NCBI GenBank assembly: GCA_017462735.1
Contig: JAFTQO010000003.1
Location: 1-64,000, forward strand
DNA: 64,000 nt
Source: Clostridia bacterium
Lineage (GTDB): Bacteria; Bacillota; Clostridia; Christensenellales; Borkfalkiaceae
Direction of reading: 5' to 3'
In this document: positions 43,153-51,493 of the stretch, piece by piece
Numbering within the stretch: the stretch's first letter is position 1
Layout of the letters: each line of letters opens with the position of its first letter
Program-made: the position numbers and the translations under genes
The notes under the pieces: model-generated
What the model saw: only the letters and a program-made list of their open reading frames with translations
Told to the model about the DNA's origin: nothing
Databases searched by the model: none

Positions 43153-43386
43153 CTAATCGGTAACTTCGTCAAAAATCGGCGAGTTGAAAAATTCATATAA
43201 AGTTATATCCAACGTGGCACAAATTTGATAGACGGTATCTAATAGAACGGCTTTTCGCTTTGCTGCAATCAATACGGAAAGTGTAGAGCGCGGTATACCG
43301 CCTGATTTGGAGAGATGATTCGCTTTCATATTTCGTTTTTGCAATAACTGTTCAACTCGTTTGCCCACGGCTTCTACTAATTTCAT
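43153..43386 (-). CDS. small XRE-family HTH regulator (second of three)
   Basis: 77 residues from ATG 43386, with only a weak TGGAA upstream. HTH segment MKANHLSKSGGIPRSTLSVLIA, and a C-terminal EFFNSPIF that mirrors EFFSDPMF in its upstream neighbour, so the two are paralogues. Spaced 31 bases from the preceding gene. Confidence 0.83.
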   Translation of the reverse strand: MKLVEAVGKRVEQLLQKRNMKANHLSKSGGIPRSTLSVLIAAKRKAVLLDTVYQICATLDITLYEFFNSPIFDEVTD

Positions 43387-43417
43387 AACGATTCCACTAA
43401 GTTTTAAATGGGTAAGA

Positions 43418-43666
43418 TTATTTAAAATCAATGTCTAATTCTTCGTTTTGGAACATAGGGTCGCTGAAAAATTCGACTGGAGTAACATCTAATGTTCGCA
43501 AAAGGATTAAAAGTGTGCGAAGAAAGATATCTTTGTTTCTATTCTTGCGAATACTACGATACGTTTCGTAGGAAATTGCCGCTTCCTTGCAAAGTGTATA
43601 AACCTTAATGTGTTTTGCTTTGCGGATAGATTCAAGTTTTTGAGAGATTAATTCGTTTAATAACAT
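43418..43666 (-). CDS. small XRE-family HTH regulator (first of three)
   Basis: 82 residues, HTH segment VYTLCKEAAISYETYRSIRKN, C-terminal acidic tail after VEFFSDPMF. Transcribed divergently from the SLOG gene. No Shine-Dalgarno sequence precedes the ATG; GATAAT/TAATAT lies within 6-8 bases of it, so it may also be leaderless. Confidence 0.82.
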   Translation of the reverse strand: MLLNELISQKLESIRKAKHIKVYTLCKEAAISYETYRSIRKNRNKDIFLRTLLILLRTLDVTPVEFFSDPMFQNEELDIDFK

Positions 43667-43681
43667 ATCAACATATTATCA

Positions 43682-43721
43682 AAAATCACTACTGCAATAT
43701 CTGTGCCAGAGCGGTGATTTT
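43682..43721. promoter_or_regulatory. inverted repeat between the HTH cluster and the SLOG gene
   Basis: AAAATCAC (43682-43689) and GTGATTTT (43714-43721) are perfect inverted arms 24 bases apart, immediately upstream of the SLOG -35 box. A candidate operator for one of the HTH proteins. Confidence 0.5.
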
Positions 43722-43722
43722 C

Positions 43723-43751
43723 TTGACAAAAAATCGAGAAATTGTTAGTAT
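43723..43751 (+). promoter_or_regulatory. promoter of the SLOG gene
   Basis: TTGACA-17-TAGTAT, 31 bases upstream of the ATG. Confidence 0.7.
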
Positions 43752-43782
43752 AGGAATTAGTGTTTTAAAAAAGGAGAAATTT

Positions 43783-44424
43783 ATGCAAGTTGTTATGAAA
43801 AAAATATGTTGTTGTACGGGGCATCGTCCAAAAGGGTTTGCGTGGGATTACGGCGATAAAACGTTGCGGGCGCATAAGGATTATTTAGGCTATCTTGCAT
43901 ATTTATTGGAAGAATTTATCAACGACGGTTACGAGCAATTTGTTTGTGGTGGAGCAATTGGCGCAGATATGGATTTTGCCGAGGCGGTGATAACGTTGCG
44001 AAAAAAATATCCGCAAATCCGCTTGGAAATAGTTGTACCTTGTAAAAATCAAGATAGAAAATGGAGAGAAACGGATAAAGAACGATATCAATTTATTTTG
44101 CAACAAGCGGATGAAACGAACGTGCTTTTTTCCCGTTATACGCCGTGGTGTTACGACAAAAGGAATAAATATATGGTGGACAAATCCAATTTGGTGCTTG
44201 TCGTATGGAACGGGACAAAAACGGGTGGTACATATCAAACGAAAAAGTATGCGGAAAAGAAAGGCAAAGAGTTGGAGTACGTTATGTTGCCGCCGAAAGA
44301 TGCTGATCTTGAAACGCAGTTTCATTTTTTTATAGAAAACGGTGTGCCGTTAGAAGAGAGGAAGCGTAAGCGTGAACGGATAAAGAAAGTATTGGAAATG
44401 ATGAGGAAAAACGAAGAAGAGTAA
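43783..44424 (+). CDS. SLOG-family protein (DUF1273/YpsA-like)
   Basis: 213 residues from ATG 43783, chosen for AAGGAG seven bases upstream; the frame is open further left but without a site. It has the SLOG nucleotide-binding layout: KICCCTGHRPKGF, FVCGGAIGADMDFAEAV, LEIVVPCKNQDRKW, then VDKSNLVLVVWNGTKTGGTYQT. SLOG proteins bind nucleotides or nucleotide-derived signals and are found both as YpsA-type housekeeping proteins and next to mobile or defence genes. Here the partner set is three HTH regulators on the opposite strand. The C-terminus is a basic helix. Confidence 0.87.
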   Translation: MQVVMKKICCCTGHRPKGFAWDYGDKTLRAHKDYLGYLAYLLEEFINDGYEQFVCGGAIGADMDFAEAVITLRKKYPQIRLEIVVPCKNQDRKWRETDKERYQFILQQADETNVLFSRYTPWCYDKRNKYMVDKSNLVLVVWNGTKTGGTYQTKKYAEKKGKELEYVMLPPKDADLETQFHFFIENGVPLEERKRKRERIKKVLEMMRKNEEE

Positions 44425-44447
44425 AATTATAAAGTCGGCAAAAAATC

Positions 44448-44476
44448 TTGCTTTTTTGCTATGCAAATGATATAAT
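44448..44476 (+). promoter_or_regulatory. promoter of the metallophosphoesterase gene
   Basis: TTGCTT-17-TATAAT with an extended TGA before the -10. The -10 ends exactly six bases before the ATG, so the mRNA may be leaderless. Confidence 0.65.
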
Positions 44477-44482
44477 AAGGCT

Positions 44483-45178
44483 ATGAACGTTTATGCGATA
44501 GGCGATTTGCACCTTTCTTCCACGACGGACAAGCCGATGGACGTGTTCGGTAGGCATTGGGAAGGGCATTTCGACAGGATTAAAAAAGATTGGATGGCGA
44601 AGGTAACGGACGAGGACGTCGTGCTCATCCCCGGCGATATCAGTTGGGCGATGAAACTAGAAGACGCGCTCGTGGATTTGCGCGCCCTCGCAGGTTTGCC
44701 TGGCAAAAAAATCTTCATCCGCGGCAACCACGACTATTGGTGGAACGGGATTACCAAATTGCGAGACTCCGCCCCCGACGATACCTTTTGTTTCTTGCAG
44801 ACGGATGCTGTCAAAATCAAAGATTTTGTCTTTGTCGGTTCCCGCGGCTGGACTTGCCCCGGTAGCCCCGATTATACGGCGCAAGACGAGAAACTTTATC
44901 AACGGGAAGTCCAACGTTTTGCACTTGCGTTCGACTGTGCGAAAAAACTGTACGAAGAGGGGGATAAAGTGGTGGCGCTTATCCATTATCCGCCGTTTAC
45001 GTTAAAGCAAGAAAGCACGCAGTTTACCGACCTGTTCGAGAAAGAAGGGGTGGAAAAAGTCGTCTTTGGGCATATCCACGGCAGCGTGTATTTTCCTATC
45101 AAAACGGAGAAGAAAGGGATAGAATATTACTTGACCTCTTGCGACAAGACGGCGTTTACGCTGACGAAAATTTATTAA
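44483..45178 (+). CDS. calcineurin-like metallophosphoesterase
   Basis: 231 residues with the complete two-metal motif series: AIGDLHLS at the N-terminus, LIPGDISWAM, IRGNHDYWW, ALIHYPP and VFGHIHGS. Intact active site; substrate unknown. AAGG precedes the ATG but lies between the -10 box and the start, so it may not be transcribed. No partner gene: the pyr operon promoter follows. Confidence 0.92.
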   Translation: MNVYAIGDLHLSSTTDKPMDVFGRHWEGHFDRIKKDWMAKVTDEDVVLIPGDISWAMKLEDALVDLRALAGLPGKKIFIRGNHDYWWNGITKLRDSAPDDTFCFLQTDAVKIKDFVFVGSRGWTCPGSPDYTAQDEKLYQREVQRFALAFDCAKKLYEEGDKVVALIHYPPFTLKQESTQFTDLFEKEGVEKVVFGHIHGSVYFPIKTEKKGIEYYLTSCDKTAFTLTKIY

Positions 45179-45206
45179 ATAAATTTATAAAAGGGGGGTT
45201 TGCCCC

Positions 45207-45235
45207 TTTACAAAGCCATTTTTTTGTGCTATAAT
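45207..45235 (+). promoter_or_regulatory. promoter of the pyr operon
   Basis: TTTACA-17-TATAAT; transcription should start near 45242, leaving a leader of about 168 bases before pyrB. A small AAAGGGG/CCCCTTT hairpin overlaps the -35. Confidence 0.75.
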
Positions 45236-45241
45236 GAGGAA

Positions 45242-45392
45242 GATATCTTTAAGAGCGGTACCGTGATGCCGACAAGATTCGACTGAGTTTACTCATCCTT
45301 TAACGGGCTTTTGGCGACCGTTTAACAAAAGCGTTCCGTTTGCATTGGTAGTAGGGCATTGAGTCTTGGGCATTCGTGCCCGAGACTTTTTT
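45242..45392 (+). ncRNA. structured pyr leader, candidate attenuator
   Basis: The leader has ATGCC (45266-45270), which can pair with GGGCAT at 45354-45359 to close a multi-stem domain, or with the identical GGGCAT at 45368-45373 inside the terminator. In the second case AAGA and GACT (45274-45284) can also pair with AGTCTT of the terminator arm, giving an antiterminator. Internal helices include TGAG/CTCA (45284-45295) and ACGG-GCTTTT/AAAAGC-CCGT (about 45303-45339). The PyrR-binding consensus is not recognised. A six-codon frame MPTRFD starts at 45266. Class unknown. Confidence 0.6.
45362..45392 (+). terminator. leader terminator upstream of pyrB
   Basis: AGTCTTGGGCA and TGCCCGAGACT pair over 11 bases with a TTCG loop, followed by six T, 17 bases before the pyrB ATG. 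A strong intrinsic terminator between promoter and first gene implies regulated read-through. Confidence 0.88.
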
Positions 45393-45409
45393 ACGTAAAG
45401 GAGAAGACT

Positions 45410-46339
45410 ATGCTGAAAAAGAAGGACTTATTGGGGCTCATCGACGCCTCCGCCGAAGAGATTTACGAGATTCTCGACACGGCGGCTAATATGAAACGCC
45501 TCTTGAAACAAGGCATCAAAAAATTGCCTCACTTAGAGGGCTGTACGGCGACGATTTTGTTCTATGAAAACAGCACCCGTACCCGCACGAGTTTTGAACT
45601 TGCGGCAAAATATATGGGCGCGACGACGGTGAACATTGCCGCAGGCTCGTCCTCCGTCGCTAAGGGGGAGACGCTCGTCGATACGGGCAAGACCTTGGAC
45701 GCGCAGAAAAACGACTTCATCATCATCCGCCACCCGATGGGCGGTGCACCGCACTTGCTTGCCAAGACGGTAAAAGCGGGCGTCCTCAACGCAGGCGACG
45801 GGATGAACGAACACCCTACCCAAGCCCTTTTGGACATGTTGACGATGAAAGAAAATTTCGGCAAAATCGAGGGGTTAAAGGTAGCAATCCTCGGCGACAT
45901 TAAACACTCGCGCGTGGCAAAATCCAACTTATTCGGCTTAAAGAAACTCGGCGCGGAAGTGCGTATGTTTGCCCCTGAGACGCTTATCCCCCGCGGGATA
46001 GATAAGTTGGGCGCAAAACTTTGCTCTTCGCGGGAAGAAGCGCTGGACGGCGTGGACGTCGTGATGGGCTTGCGTATCCAACTGGAAAGACAGCAAGCGG
46101 GCAACTTCCCTTCGCTGGGAGAATATGCGGCTTACTACGGCTGCGGCGAAAAGGAACTTTCTTACGCCAAACCCAACGCGATTATTATGCACCCCGGTCC
46201 CGTTAACCGCGGTGTAGAATTGACCAGCGATTTAATCGACCACGACAGAAGTCGTATCGAAGACCAAGTCCTTTCGGGGGTAGCGGTGCGTATGGCGGCG
46301 CTCAAACTCCTCAACGATTACAGAAACGGTAGCAAATAA
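45410..46339 (+). CDS. pyrB: aspartate carbamoyltransferase catalytic subunit
   Basis: Condenses carbamoyl phosphate with aspartate, the committed step of pyrimidine synthesis. 309 residues from ATG 45410 (AAAGGAG upstream); the open frame extends into the terminator and is not used. Carbamoyl-phosphate binding STRTRTS spans residues 55-61; HPTQALLDM and HPGPVNRGVEL follow. No pyrI regulatory gene follows, as in Firmicutes. First gene of the operon, controlled by the leader upstream. Confidence 0.97.
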   Translation: MLKKKDLLGLIDASAEEIYEILDTAANMKRLLKQGIKKLPHLEGCTATILFYENSTRTRTSFELAAKYMGATTVNIAAGSSSVAKGETLVDTGKTLDAQKNDFIIIRHPMGGAPHLLAKTVKAGVLNAGDGMNEHPTQALLDMLTMKENFGKIEGLKVAILGDIKHSRVAKSNLFGLKKLGAEVRMFAPETLIPRGIDKLGAKLCSSREEALDGVDVVMGLRIQLERQQAGNFPSLGEYAAYYGCGEKELSYAKPNAIIMHPGPVNRGVELTSDLIDHDRSRIEDQVLSGVAVRMAALKLLNDYRNGSK

Positions 46340-46354
46340 GGGAGGGCAAAGAAG

Positions 46355-47617
46355 ATGATTATTAAAAACGGTAAACTCGTCTTAAAAGACGAGGTGGTAG
46401 AAAAAGATATCCTCGTTAAAGACGGCAAGATTGCCCTCATTGCCGAAAACATCTGCGATAAAGCAGAAGAGGTACTCGACGTAAAGGGCTTGCACGTTTT
46501 CCCCGGGCTTATCGATATGCACGTGCACCTTAGAGAACCTGGTTTTGAAAAGAAAGAAAATATCGAAAGCGGCTGCAAGGCGGCGGTAAAGGGCGGCTTT
46601 ACGCAAATATGCTGTATGCCCAACACCAACCCCGTTGCAGACAATAAAATTATTATCGGTTACATCAAGCAACGCGCGCAAGAAGTCGGGCTTTGTAAAG
46701 TGCAACCTATCGGCGCGATTTCCAAAGGGGAAAAGGGCGAAGAGATGGCGGCAATCGGCGGTATGAAAAAGGCAGGCGCGGTGGCGCTTTCCGACGACGG
46801 CGTATCCGTCAAAAACAGTCGTCTTATGTACCTTGCGATGGAATATGCGAAAGGTTTTGGCTTAAAATGTCTTTGCCATTGCGAAGACAAAGATCTCGTG
46901 GACGGCGGCGTGATCAACGAAGGCTTGTCCGCGACGATTGCAGGACTTAAAGGCAGCCCCCGTGCGGCGGAAGACTGCGTGATAGCAAGGGACATCGCTT
47001 TGGCAGAAAGTTTGGACGCGCCCGTACACATTTGCCACGTTTCCACGTACAGCGGCGTACGCATTATCCGCGACGCCAAGAAAGCGGGCGTGAAAGTAAC
47101 GGCGGAAACCTGCCCGCATTATTTCTCCGTGACGGACGAGATTGTGCGCACCTACGACACCAATACCAAAGTCAACCCGCCGATTAGAGAAGAGATCGAC
47201 AGGCTTGCGATTATCGAGGGCTTGAAAGACGGCACGCTCGATTGTATCGTGACCGACCACGCCCCCCATCACGCCGACGATAAAAACGTAGAATACAACC
47301 TCGCGGCGTTCGGTATTAGCGGTATCGAAACTTCCTTCGGGTTCGCTATCAAATACCTGTACGAAACGGGCGTTTTGACTTTACCTCAACTTGCGGAAAA
47401 GATGTCCTACAATCCCGCAAAGATTTTAGATCTTGACGGCGGCGAAATTGCGGTGGGCAAAGCGGCAGATTTGACGATTGCAAATATCGACGAAAAGTGG
47501 GTAGTAGACAGCAGTAAGTTTGTCAGCAAGGGCAAGAACACCCCCTTCAACGGCTACGAACTCAAAGGCGTCGTCAAATATACGATTGTAGACGGCGACG
47601 TAAAATATCAGGCATAA
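46355..47617 (+). CDS. pyrC: dihydroorotase (class I)
   Basis: 420-residue zinc amidohydrolase closing carbamoyl aspartate to dihydroorotate. Metal ligands are in DMHVHLREPG, in CHCED, HICHVST and TDHAPHH. It starts with VIKNGKLV-like IIKNGKLVLKDEV. AGGGAGG lies upstream. The downstream pyrF gene begins ten bases after the stop. Confidence 0.97.
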   Translation: MIIKNGKLVLKDEVVEKDILVKDGKIALIAENICDKAEEVLDVKGLHVFPGLIDMHVHLREPGFEKKENIESGCKAAVKGGFTQICCMPNTNPVADNKIIIGYIKQRAQEVGLCKVQPIGAISKGEKGEEMAAIGGMKKAGAVALSDDGVSVKNSRLMYLAMEYAKGFGLKCLCHCEDKDLVDGGVINEGLSATIAGLKGSPRAAEDCVIARDIALAESLDAPVHICHVSTYSGVRIIRDAKKAGVKVTAETCPHYFSVTDEIVRTYDTNTKVNPPIREEIDRLAIIEGLKDGTLDCIVTDHAPHHADDKNVEYNLAAFGISGIETSFGFAIKYLYETGVLTLPQLAEKMSYNPAKILDLDGGEIAVGKAADLTIANIDEKWVVDSSKFVSKGKNTPFNGYELKGVVKYTIVDGDVKYQA

Positions 47618-47627
47618 GGAGAAAATT

Positions 47628-48536
47628 ATGATTACCGATAGGCTTATTGAAAAAATTATCGAGATGCAAAACCCCACCTGCGTGGGCTTAGATACGTTGT
47701 TCGATTATCTGCCCGACGAAATGAAAGCGGGGGTAAAGGACTTTGACGGCGCGGCGGAACGCATCGTCGATTTCAATAAAAAAATCGTGGACAACGTTCG
47801 CGATATCGTGCCTTCCGTGAAAGTGCAAATCGCTTACTATGAAATGTACGGCGTGGCGGGTATGAAAGCGTATGAAGAGACGTTGAAATATTGCGCGGAA
47901 AAAGGGCTTGTCGTCATTGCGGACGCAAAGCGCAACGATATCGGTAGTACGGCGTCTTGCTACGCTAAGACCTTCCTTGGCGAAACGCAAGTCAACGACA
48001 ACGCGTTTAGACCTTTCCCTGCCGATTACGTGACGGTCAACGGCTATCTCGGCACGGACGGTATCGCACCTTTCGTAGAACAATGCGAAAAGAACGATAA
48101 GGGTATCTTCGTCCTCGTCAAGACCTCCAATCCGTCTAGCGGGGAACTTCAAAACCTCCTCCTCGACAACGGCAAACCCGTCTACGAATATATGGGCGAC
48201 CTCGTAGAAAAGTGGGGGGAAAGCACGATTGGCAAATACGGCTATTCGGCAGTCGGCGCGGTAGTAGGGGCTACCCATCCTACCGAGGCGGCAAGATTGA
48301 GAGAGACGATGCCTCACACCTTCTTCTTGATCCCCGGTTACGGGGCGCAAGGGGGCAACGCAGAGATGCTCAAGAGTTGCTTTAAAGCAGACGGCTTGGG
48401 CGGCGTTGTCAACAACTCCCGCGGGGTACTTTGTGCGTATAAGAAAAACGGCGGTACTTACTTTGAAGCGGCAAGAAACGCTTGTATCGCGATGCAAAAA
48501 GACCTGTCTTCCGTCATCGGCAAGATGGGTAGATAA
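47628..48536 (+). CDS. pyrF: orotidine 5'-phosphate decarboxylase (long type)
   Basis: 302 residues, the longer PyrF subfamily with the catalytic segment VIADAKRNDIGSTA, then PADYVTVNGYLGTDG and a C-terminal LIPGYGAQGG phosphate-binding loop. Produces UMP. AAGGAG precedes the start; pyrK follows 11 bases downstream. Confidence 0.96.
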   Translation: MITDRLIEKIIEMQNPTCVGLDTLFDYLPDEMKAGVKDFDGAAERIVDFNKKIVDNVRDIVPSVKVQIAYYEMYGVAGMKAYEETLKYCAEKGLVVIADAKRNDIGSTASCYAKTFLGETQVNDNAFRPFPADYVTVNGYLGTDGIAPFVEQCEKNDKGIFVLVKTSNPSSGELQNLLLDNGKPVYEYMGDLVEKWGESTIGKYGYSAVGAVVGATHPTEAARLRETMPHTFFLIPGYGAQGGNAEMLKSCFKADGLGGVVNNSRGVLCAYKKNGGTYFEAARNACIAMQKDLSSVIGKMGR

Positions 48537-48547
48537 GAGGAAAAACT

Positions 48548-49303
48548 ATGCGTGATTATCAGGCGAAAATCGTAGAGAATAAAGAGATTGCCAAGGGCAT
48601 CTGCTCCATCACCTTTGATTTGGGAGAAGAGGCGGTTGTGCGCTGTGGGCAATTCGGCGATATTTTAGTGGGCGGTACGCACTTGTTGCGCCGTCCTATC
48701 GCCATTTGTAAGGTGGAAGGCCGCCTCGTTACCTTTTGTTATCAGGTAAAGGGCGAAGGCACGCAAAAACTGCAAAAAGCGGAGGCAGGGTCGACTTTGA
48801 GCGTGCTCATGCCCCTCGGCAACGGCTTTTTCGTAGAAAAAGAGGAGAAAAAAGTCGCCCTTGTCGGCGGCGGCGTCGGCGTCTTCCCATTGATTTCCGT
48901 ATTGAGAGAGTACAAAGCCGAAAAACAAATTTCCGCCTATATCGGGTATAGAAACGCGGCGGCGGTTTGCGGCGTGGAAGAGTTTAAAAAAGCGGACAAG
49001 TTCGTTGGCGTTACCGACGACGGCAGTTACGGCGAAAAGATGAACGCAGTCCAAGCCTTCGAGGCAGATTTAAAAAATGGTAACCGTCCCGACGTCGTAC
49101 TCGCTTGCGGACCTACGCCTATGCTTCGCGCCCTCAAAGCGCTTGTGGAAAGAGAAGGGCTTACCTGCTACGTATCCTTGGAAGAAAGGATGGGCTGTGG
49201 GATTGGCGCTTGCCTTGTCTGCGTATGCAACTTGACGAACGGCGAGCACGCGCGCGTTTGCAAAGACGGCCCCGTCTTTAACGCAAAAGAAGTGGTATTA
49301 TGA
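48548..49303 (+). CDS. pyrK: dihydroorotate dehydrogenase electron-transfer subunit
   Basis: 251 residues; FAD and [2Fe-2S] subunit passing electrons from PyrD to NAD+. FAD-binding HLLRRPIAICKVE, nucleotide-binding VGGGVGVFPLI and the iron-sulphur cysteines in EERMGCGIGACLVCVC with a further Cys near VCKDGP are present. The stop overlaps the start of the lipoprotein gene by four bases, although pyrD would be expected next. Confidence 0.96.
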   Translation: MRDYQAKIVENKEIAKGICSITFDLGEEAVVRCGQFGDILVGGTHLLRRPIAICKVEGRLVTFCYQVKGEGTQKLQKAEAGSTLSVLMPLGNGFFVEKEEKKVALVGGGVGVFPLISVLREYKAEKQISAYIGYRNAAAVCGVEEFKKADKFVGVTDDGSYGEKMNAVQAFEADLKNGNRPDVVLACGPTPMLRALKALVEREGLTCYVSLEERMGCGIGACLVCVCNLTNGEHARVCKDGPVFNAKEVVL

Positions 49304-49887
49304 GAAAGAAAAAGTTGTTGGCGTTGGTGGCGGCGTGTCTGTCTCTTTGTGCCGTTGGCTTTACCGCGTGCGAAGATCAGCCGAGTGCGCCCAAAACCAC
49401 CTATTACGGGACGAACGTACAGTATTACGTAACTCCCGTTAAGGGTGAGTCTAATCCCGGGGATAGCGAATACGAGACCTACGGCAATTACGAGATAGCG
49501 CAAATGCAAGCAATGATAAATTTGCTGGAAGGGGAGTCTTTTACGGGGATGTTGCTAGACGGGATCCTCGCGGCAGACCAAACTTACGTGCAGGCAGAAA
49601 AAGGGACGGCAGGATATACGGCTTGGATGAACGTCCTTTCAAACAGCCTAACGTTTACCTATGAAAAGACCAATGGGCTTGCGGAAAATTTCATCACCGT
49701 ATCTTTGCTGGTAGAAGACGTGGATGACTTGCAAAACGAAAAAGAGATAGCAGAATTGATTCTTGCGCAAGTCCTTGACAAAGTAGAGGGGTACGTAGAA
49801 GAAAATATGGAAACCCCCACGGGTTATACAGCGACGCGCTGTAACCGTACGACGATAAATACGGAAATACAAACGGTAAAAAGATAA
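49300..49887 (+). CDS. lipoprotein of unknown function inside the pyr operon
   Basis: 195 residues. Basic start MRKKK, a hydrophobic stretch and lipobox AVGFTAC, so Cys24 would be lipidated and the protein anchored outside the membrane. The mature part is acidic and threonine-rich, with no recognised domain. Its start overlaps the pyrK stop by four bases (ATGA) and pyrD begins 15 bases after its stop, so it is co-expressed with pyrimidine synthesis. A role there is not evident. Confidence 0.8.
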   Translation: MRKKKLLALVAACLSLCAVGFTACEDQPSAPKTTYYGTNVQYYVTPVKGESNPGDSEYETYGNYEIAQMQAMINLLEGESFTGMLLDGILAADQTYVQAEKGTAGYTAWMNVLSNSLTFTYEKTNGLAENFITVSLLVEDVDDLQNEKEIAELILAQVLDKVEGYVEENMETPTGYTATRCNRTTINTEIQTVKR

Positions 49888-49902
49888 GAAAAGGAAAAAA
49901 TT

Positions 49903-50820
49903 ATGGCGAATTTACAAGTAAATCTTTGCGGCGTAACTTTAAAAAACCCCGTCATTACGGCGTCGGGGACGTTTGGGTTCGGCAGAGAGTATCACGAACT
50001 GTACGATATCGGCACGCTTGGCGGCGTTTCGACGAAAGGCTTGACTTTAGAACCTCGCCTTGGTAACCCCACCCCCCGTATCGCGGAAAGTAGGGGAGTT
50101 ATCCTCAATGCGGTAGGGCTTCAAAACCCCGGCGTGGAACATTTTATCGAGTGTGACCTTGCGTGGCTGAAATCTACGGGCACGGCGGTGATTGCTAACG
50201 TCGCAGGCAAGACTTTGGACGACTATAAAAACATTTGCGAAAAGTTGGACGGACTTGTGGATATGGTAGAACTCAACATCTCCTGTCCCAACGTCAAAAG
50301 CGGCGGTATGGCGTTCGGTATCAAGCCCGAGACGGTAGAAGAGGTAACGAGATATGCAAAAAGCGGGTTGAAGAAGACCCCGCTTATGGTCAAACTTTCC
50401 CCCAACGTCGAAAGTATCGCGGCAAACGCACAGGCGGCGGAAAGGGGCGGCGCGGACTGCGTGTCCCTTATCAATACGCTGACGGGTATGGCAATCGATA
50501 TCGAAAGAAGAAGACCGATTATCGCCAACAACACGGGCGGCGTATCGGGCGCAGGCGTAAAGCCGATTGCGGTGCGTATGGTGTACGAAGCGTCGCAGGC
50601 GGTCAAAATTCCCGTCGTCGGTATGGGCGGCATTACTTGTGCCGAGGACGCTATTGAATTTTTAATGGCGGGCGCCACGGCGGTGCAAGTGGGCACGGCT
50701 AACTTTACCGACCCTTTGGCTTGCCCGAAAATTATCAAAGGCTTACACGACTGGTGCGACAGACACGGCGTGCAAAACGTCAGCGAACTTACGGGTACGC
50801 TGCAATTAAACGGAAAATAA
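49903..50820 (+). CDS. pyrD: dihydroorotate dehydrogenase catalytic subunit (class 1B)
   Basis: 305 residues; FMN enzyme oxidising dihydroorotate to orotate with PyrK. Begins LQVNLCGVTLKNPVITASGTFG; the active segment NISCPNVKSGG with the catalytic cysteine, VKLSPN, NNTGGVSGAGVKPIA and VGMGGI are in place. AAAGGA upstream. Confidence 0.97.
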   Translation: MANLQVNLCGVTLKNPVITASGTFGFGREYHELYDIGTLGGVSTKGLTLEPRLGNPTPRIAESRGVILNAVGLQNPGVEHFIECDLAWLKSTGTAVIANVAGKTLDDYKNICEKLDGLVDMVELNISCPNVKSGGMAFGIKPETVEEVTRYAKSGLKKTPLMVKLSPNVESIAANAQAAERGGADCVSLINTLTGMAIDIERRRPIIANNTGGVSGAGVKPIAVRMVYEASQAVKIPVVGMGGITCAEDAIEFLMAGATAVQVGTANFTDPLACPKIIKGLHDWCDRHGVQNVSELTGTLQLNGK

Positions 50821-50830
50821 GGAGAAAACC

Positions 50831-51493
50831 ATGGCACTTACTTACAAGCAAGAATTTATCAAATTTATGGTCGAAAACGGCGTTTTACGCTTTGGCGAAT
50901 TTACCTTAAAAAGCGGCAGAAAAGCCCCGTATTTTATCAATACGGGTAACTACAAGACGGGTAAGCAATTGCAAAAACTCGGCAAGTATTACGCGTCCTG
51001 TATCGTAGACAACGGGTTGGAAGCGGATACTCTCGTCGGCCCTGCGTACAAAGGGATTCCTTTGTCCGTCGCGACGGCGATTGCGCTCTACGACGGCTAT
51101 GGAAAGGAATTAAACTACTGTTTTGATAGAAAGGAAGTCAAAGACCACGGCGAGGGCGGGCTTTTCGTCGGTAAGCAATTAGAGGACGGCGAAAAGGTCA
51201 TCATCATCGAAGACGTTATGACTTCGGGCAAAGCGCTTAGAGAAATTTTGCCTAAATTAGAGGCTGCGGCAAAGGTAAAAGTTGCGGGGATGATTATCTC
51301 CGTAGACCGTATGGAAAAGGCGCTGGATAGCGATATGTCCGCCGTTGCCTCGGCAAAAAAGGAATTCGGCGTAGACGTATACTCCGTCGTGACGATGGAC
51401 GACATTATTTCGGCGATTGAAGAGGGTGTTATCGACTTTAAGGAGCATCTTCCCGCCATGTACGCTTATAGAGAAACATACGGCGCAAAATAA
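50831..51493 (+). CDS. pyrE: orotate phosphoribosyltransferase
   Basis: 220 residues; joins orotate and PRPP to give OMP. The PRPP-binding loop VIIIEDVMTSGKAL is intact and GPAYKGIPLSVATA carries the flexible-loop region. AAGGAG precedes the ATG. Last pyrimidine gene of the run; carAB is not in the window. Confidence 0.96.
   Translation: MALTYKQEFIKFMVENGVLRFGEFTLKSGRKAPYFINTGNYKTGKQLQKLGKYYASCIVDNGLEADTLVGPAYKGIPLSVATAIALYDGYGKELNYCFDRKEVKDHGEGGLFVGKQLEDGEKVIIIEDVMTSGKALREILPKLEAAAKVKVAGMIISVDRMEKALDSDMSAVASAKKEFGVDVYSVVTMDDIISAIEEGVIDFKEHLPAMYAYRETYGAK

Noticed and set aside
45188..45212. Terminator of the metallophosphoesterase gene at the AAAGGGG/CCCCTTT hairpin
   Set aside because: No T-run follows on the plus strand, and the hairpin overlaps the pyr -35 box; it may still have a role, but evidence for termination is lacking.
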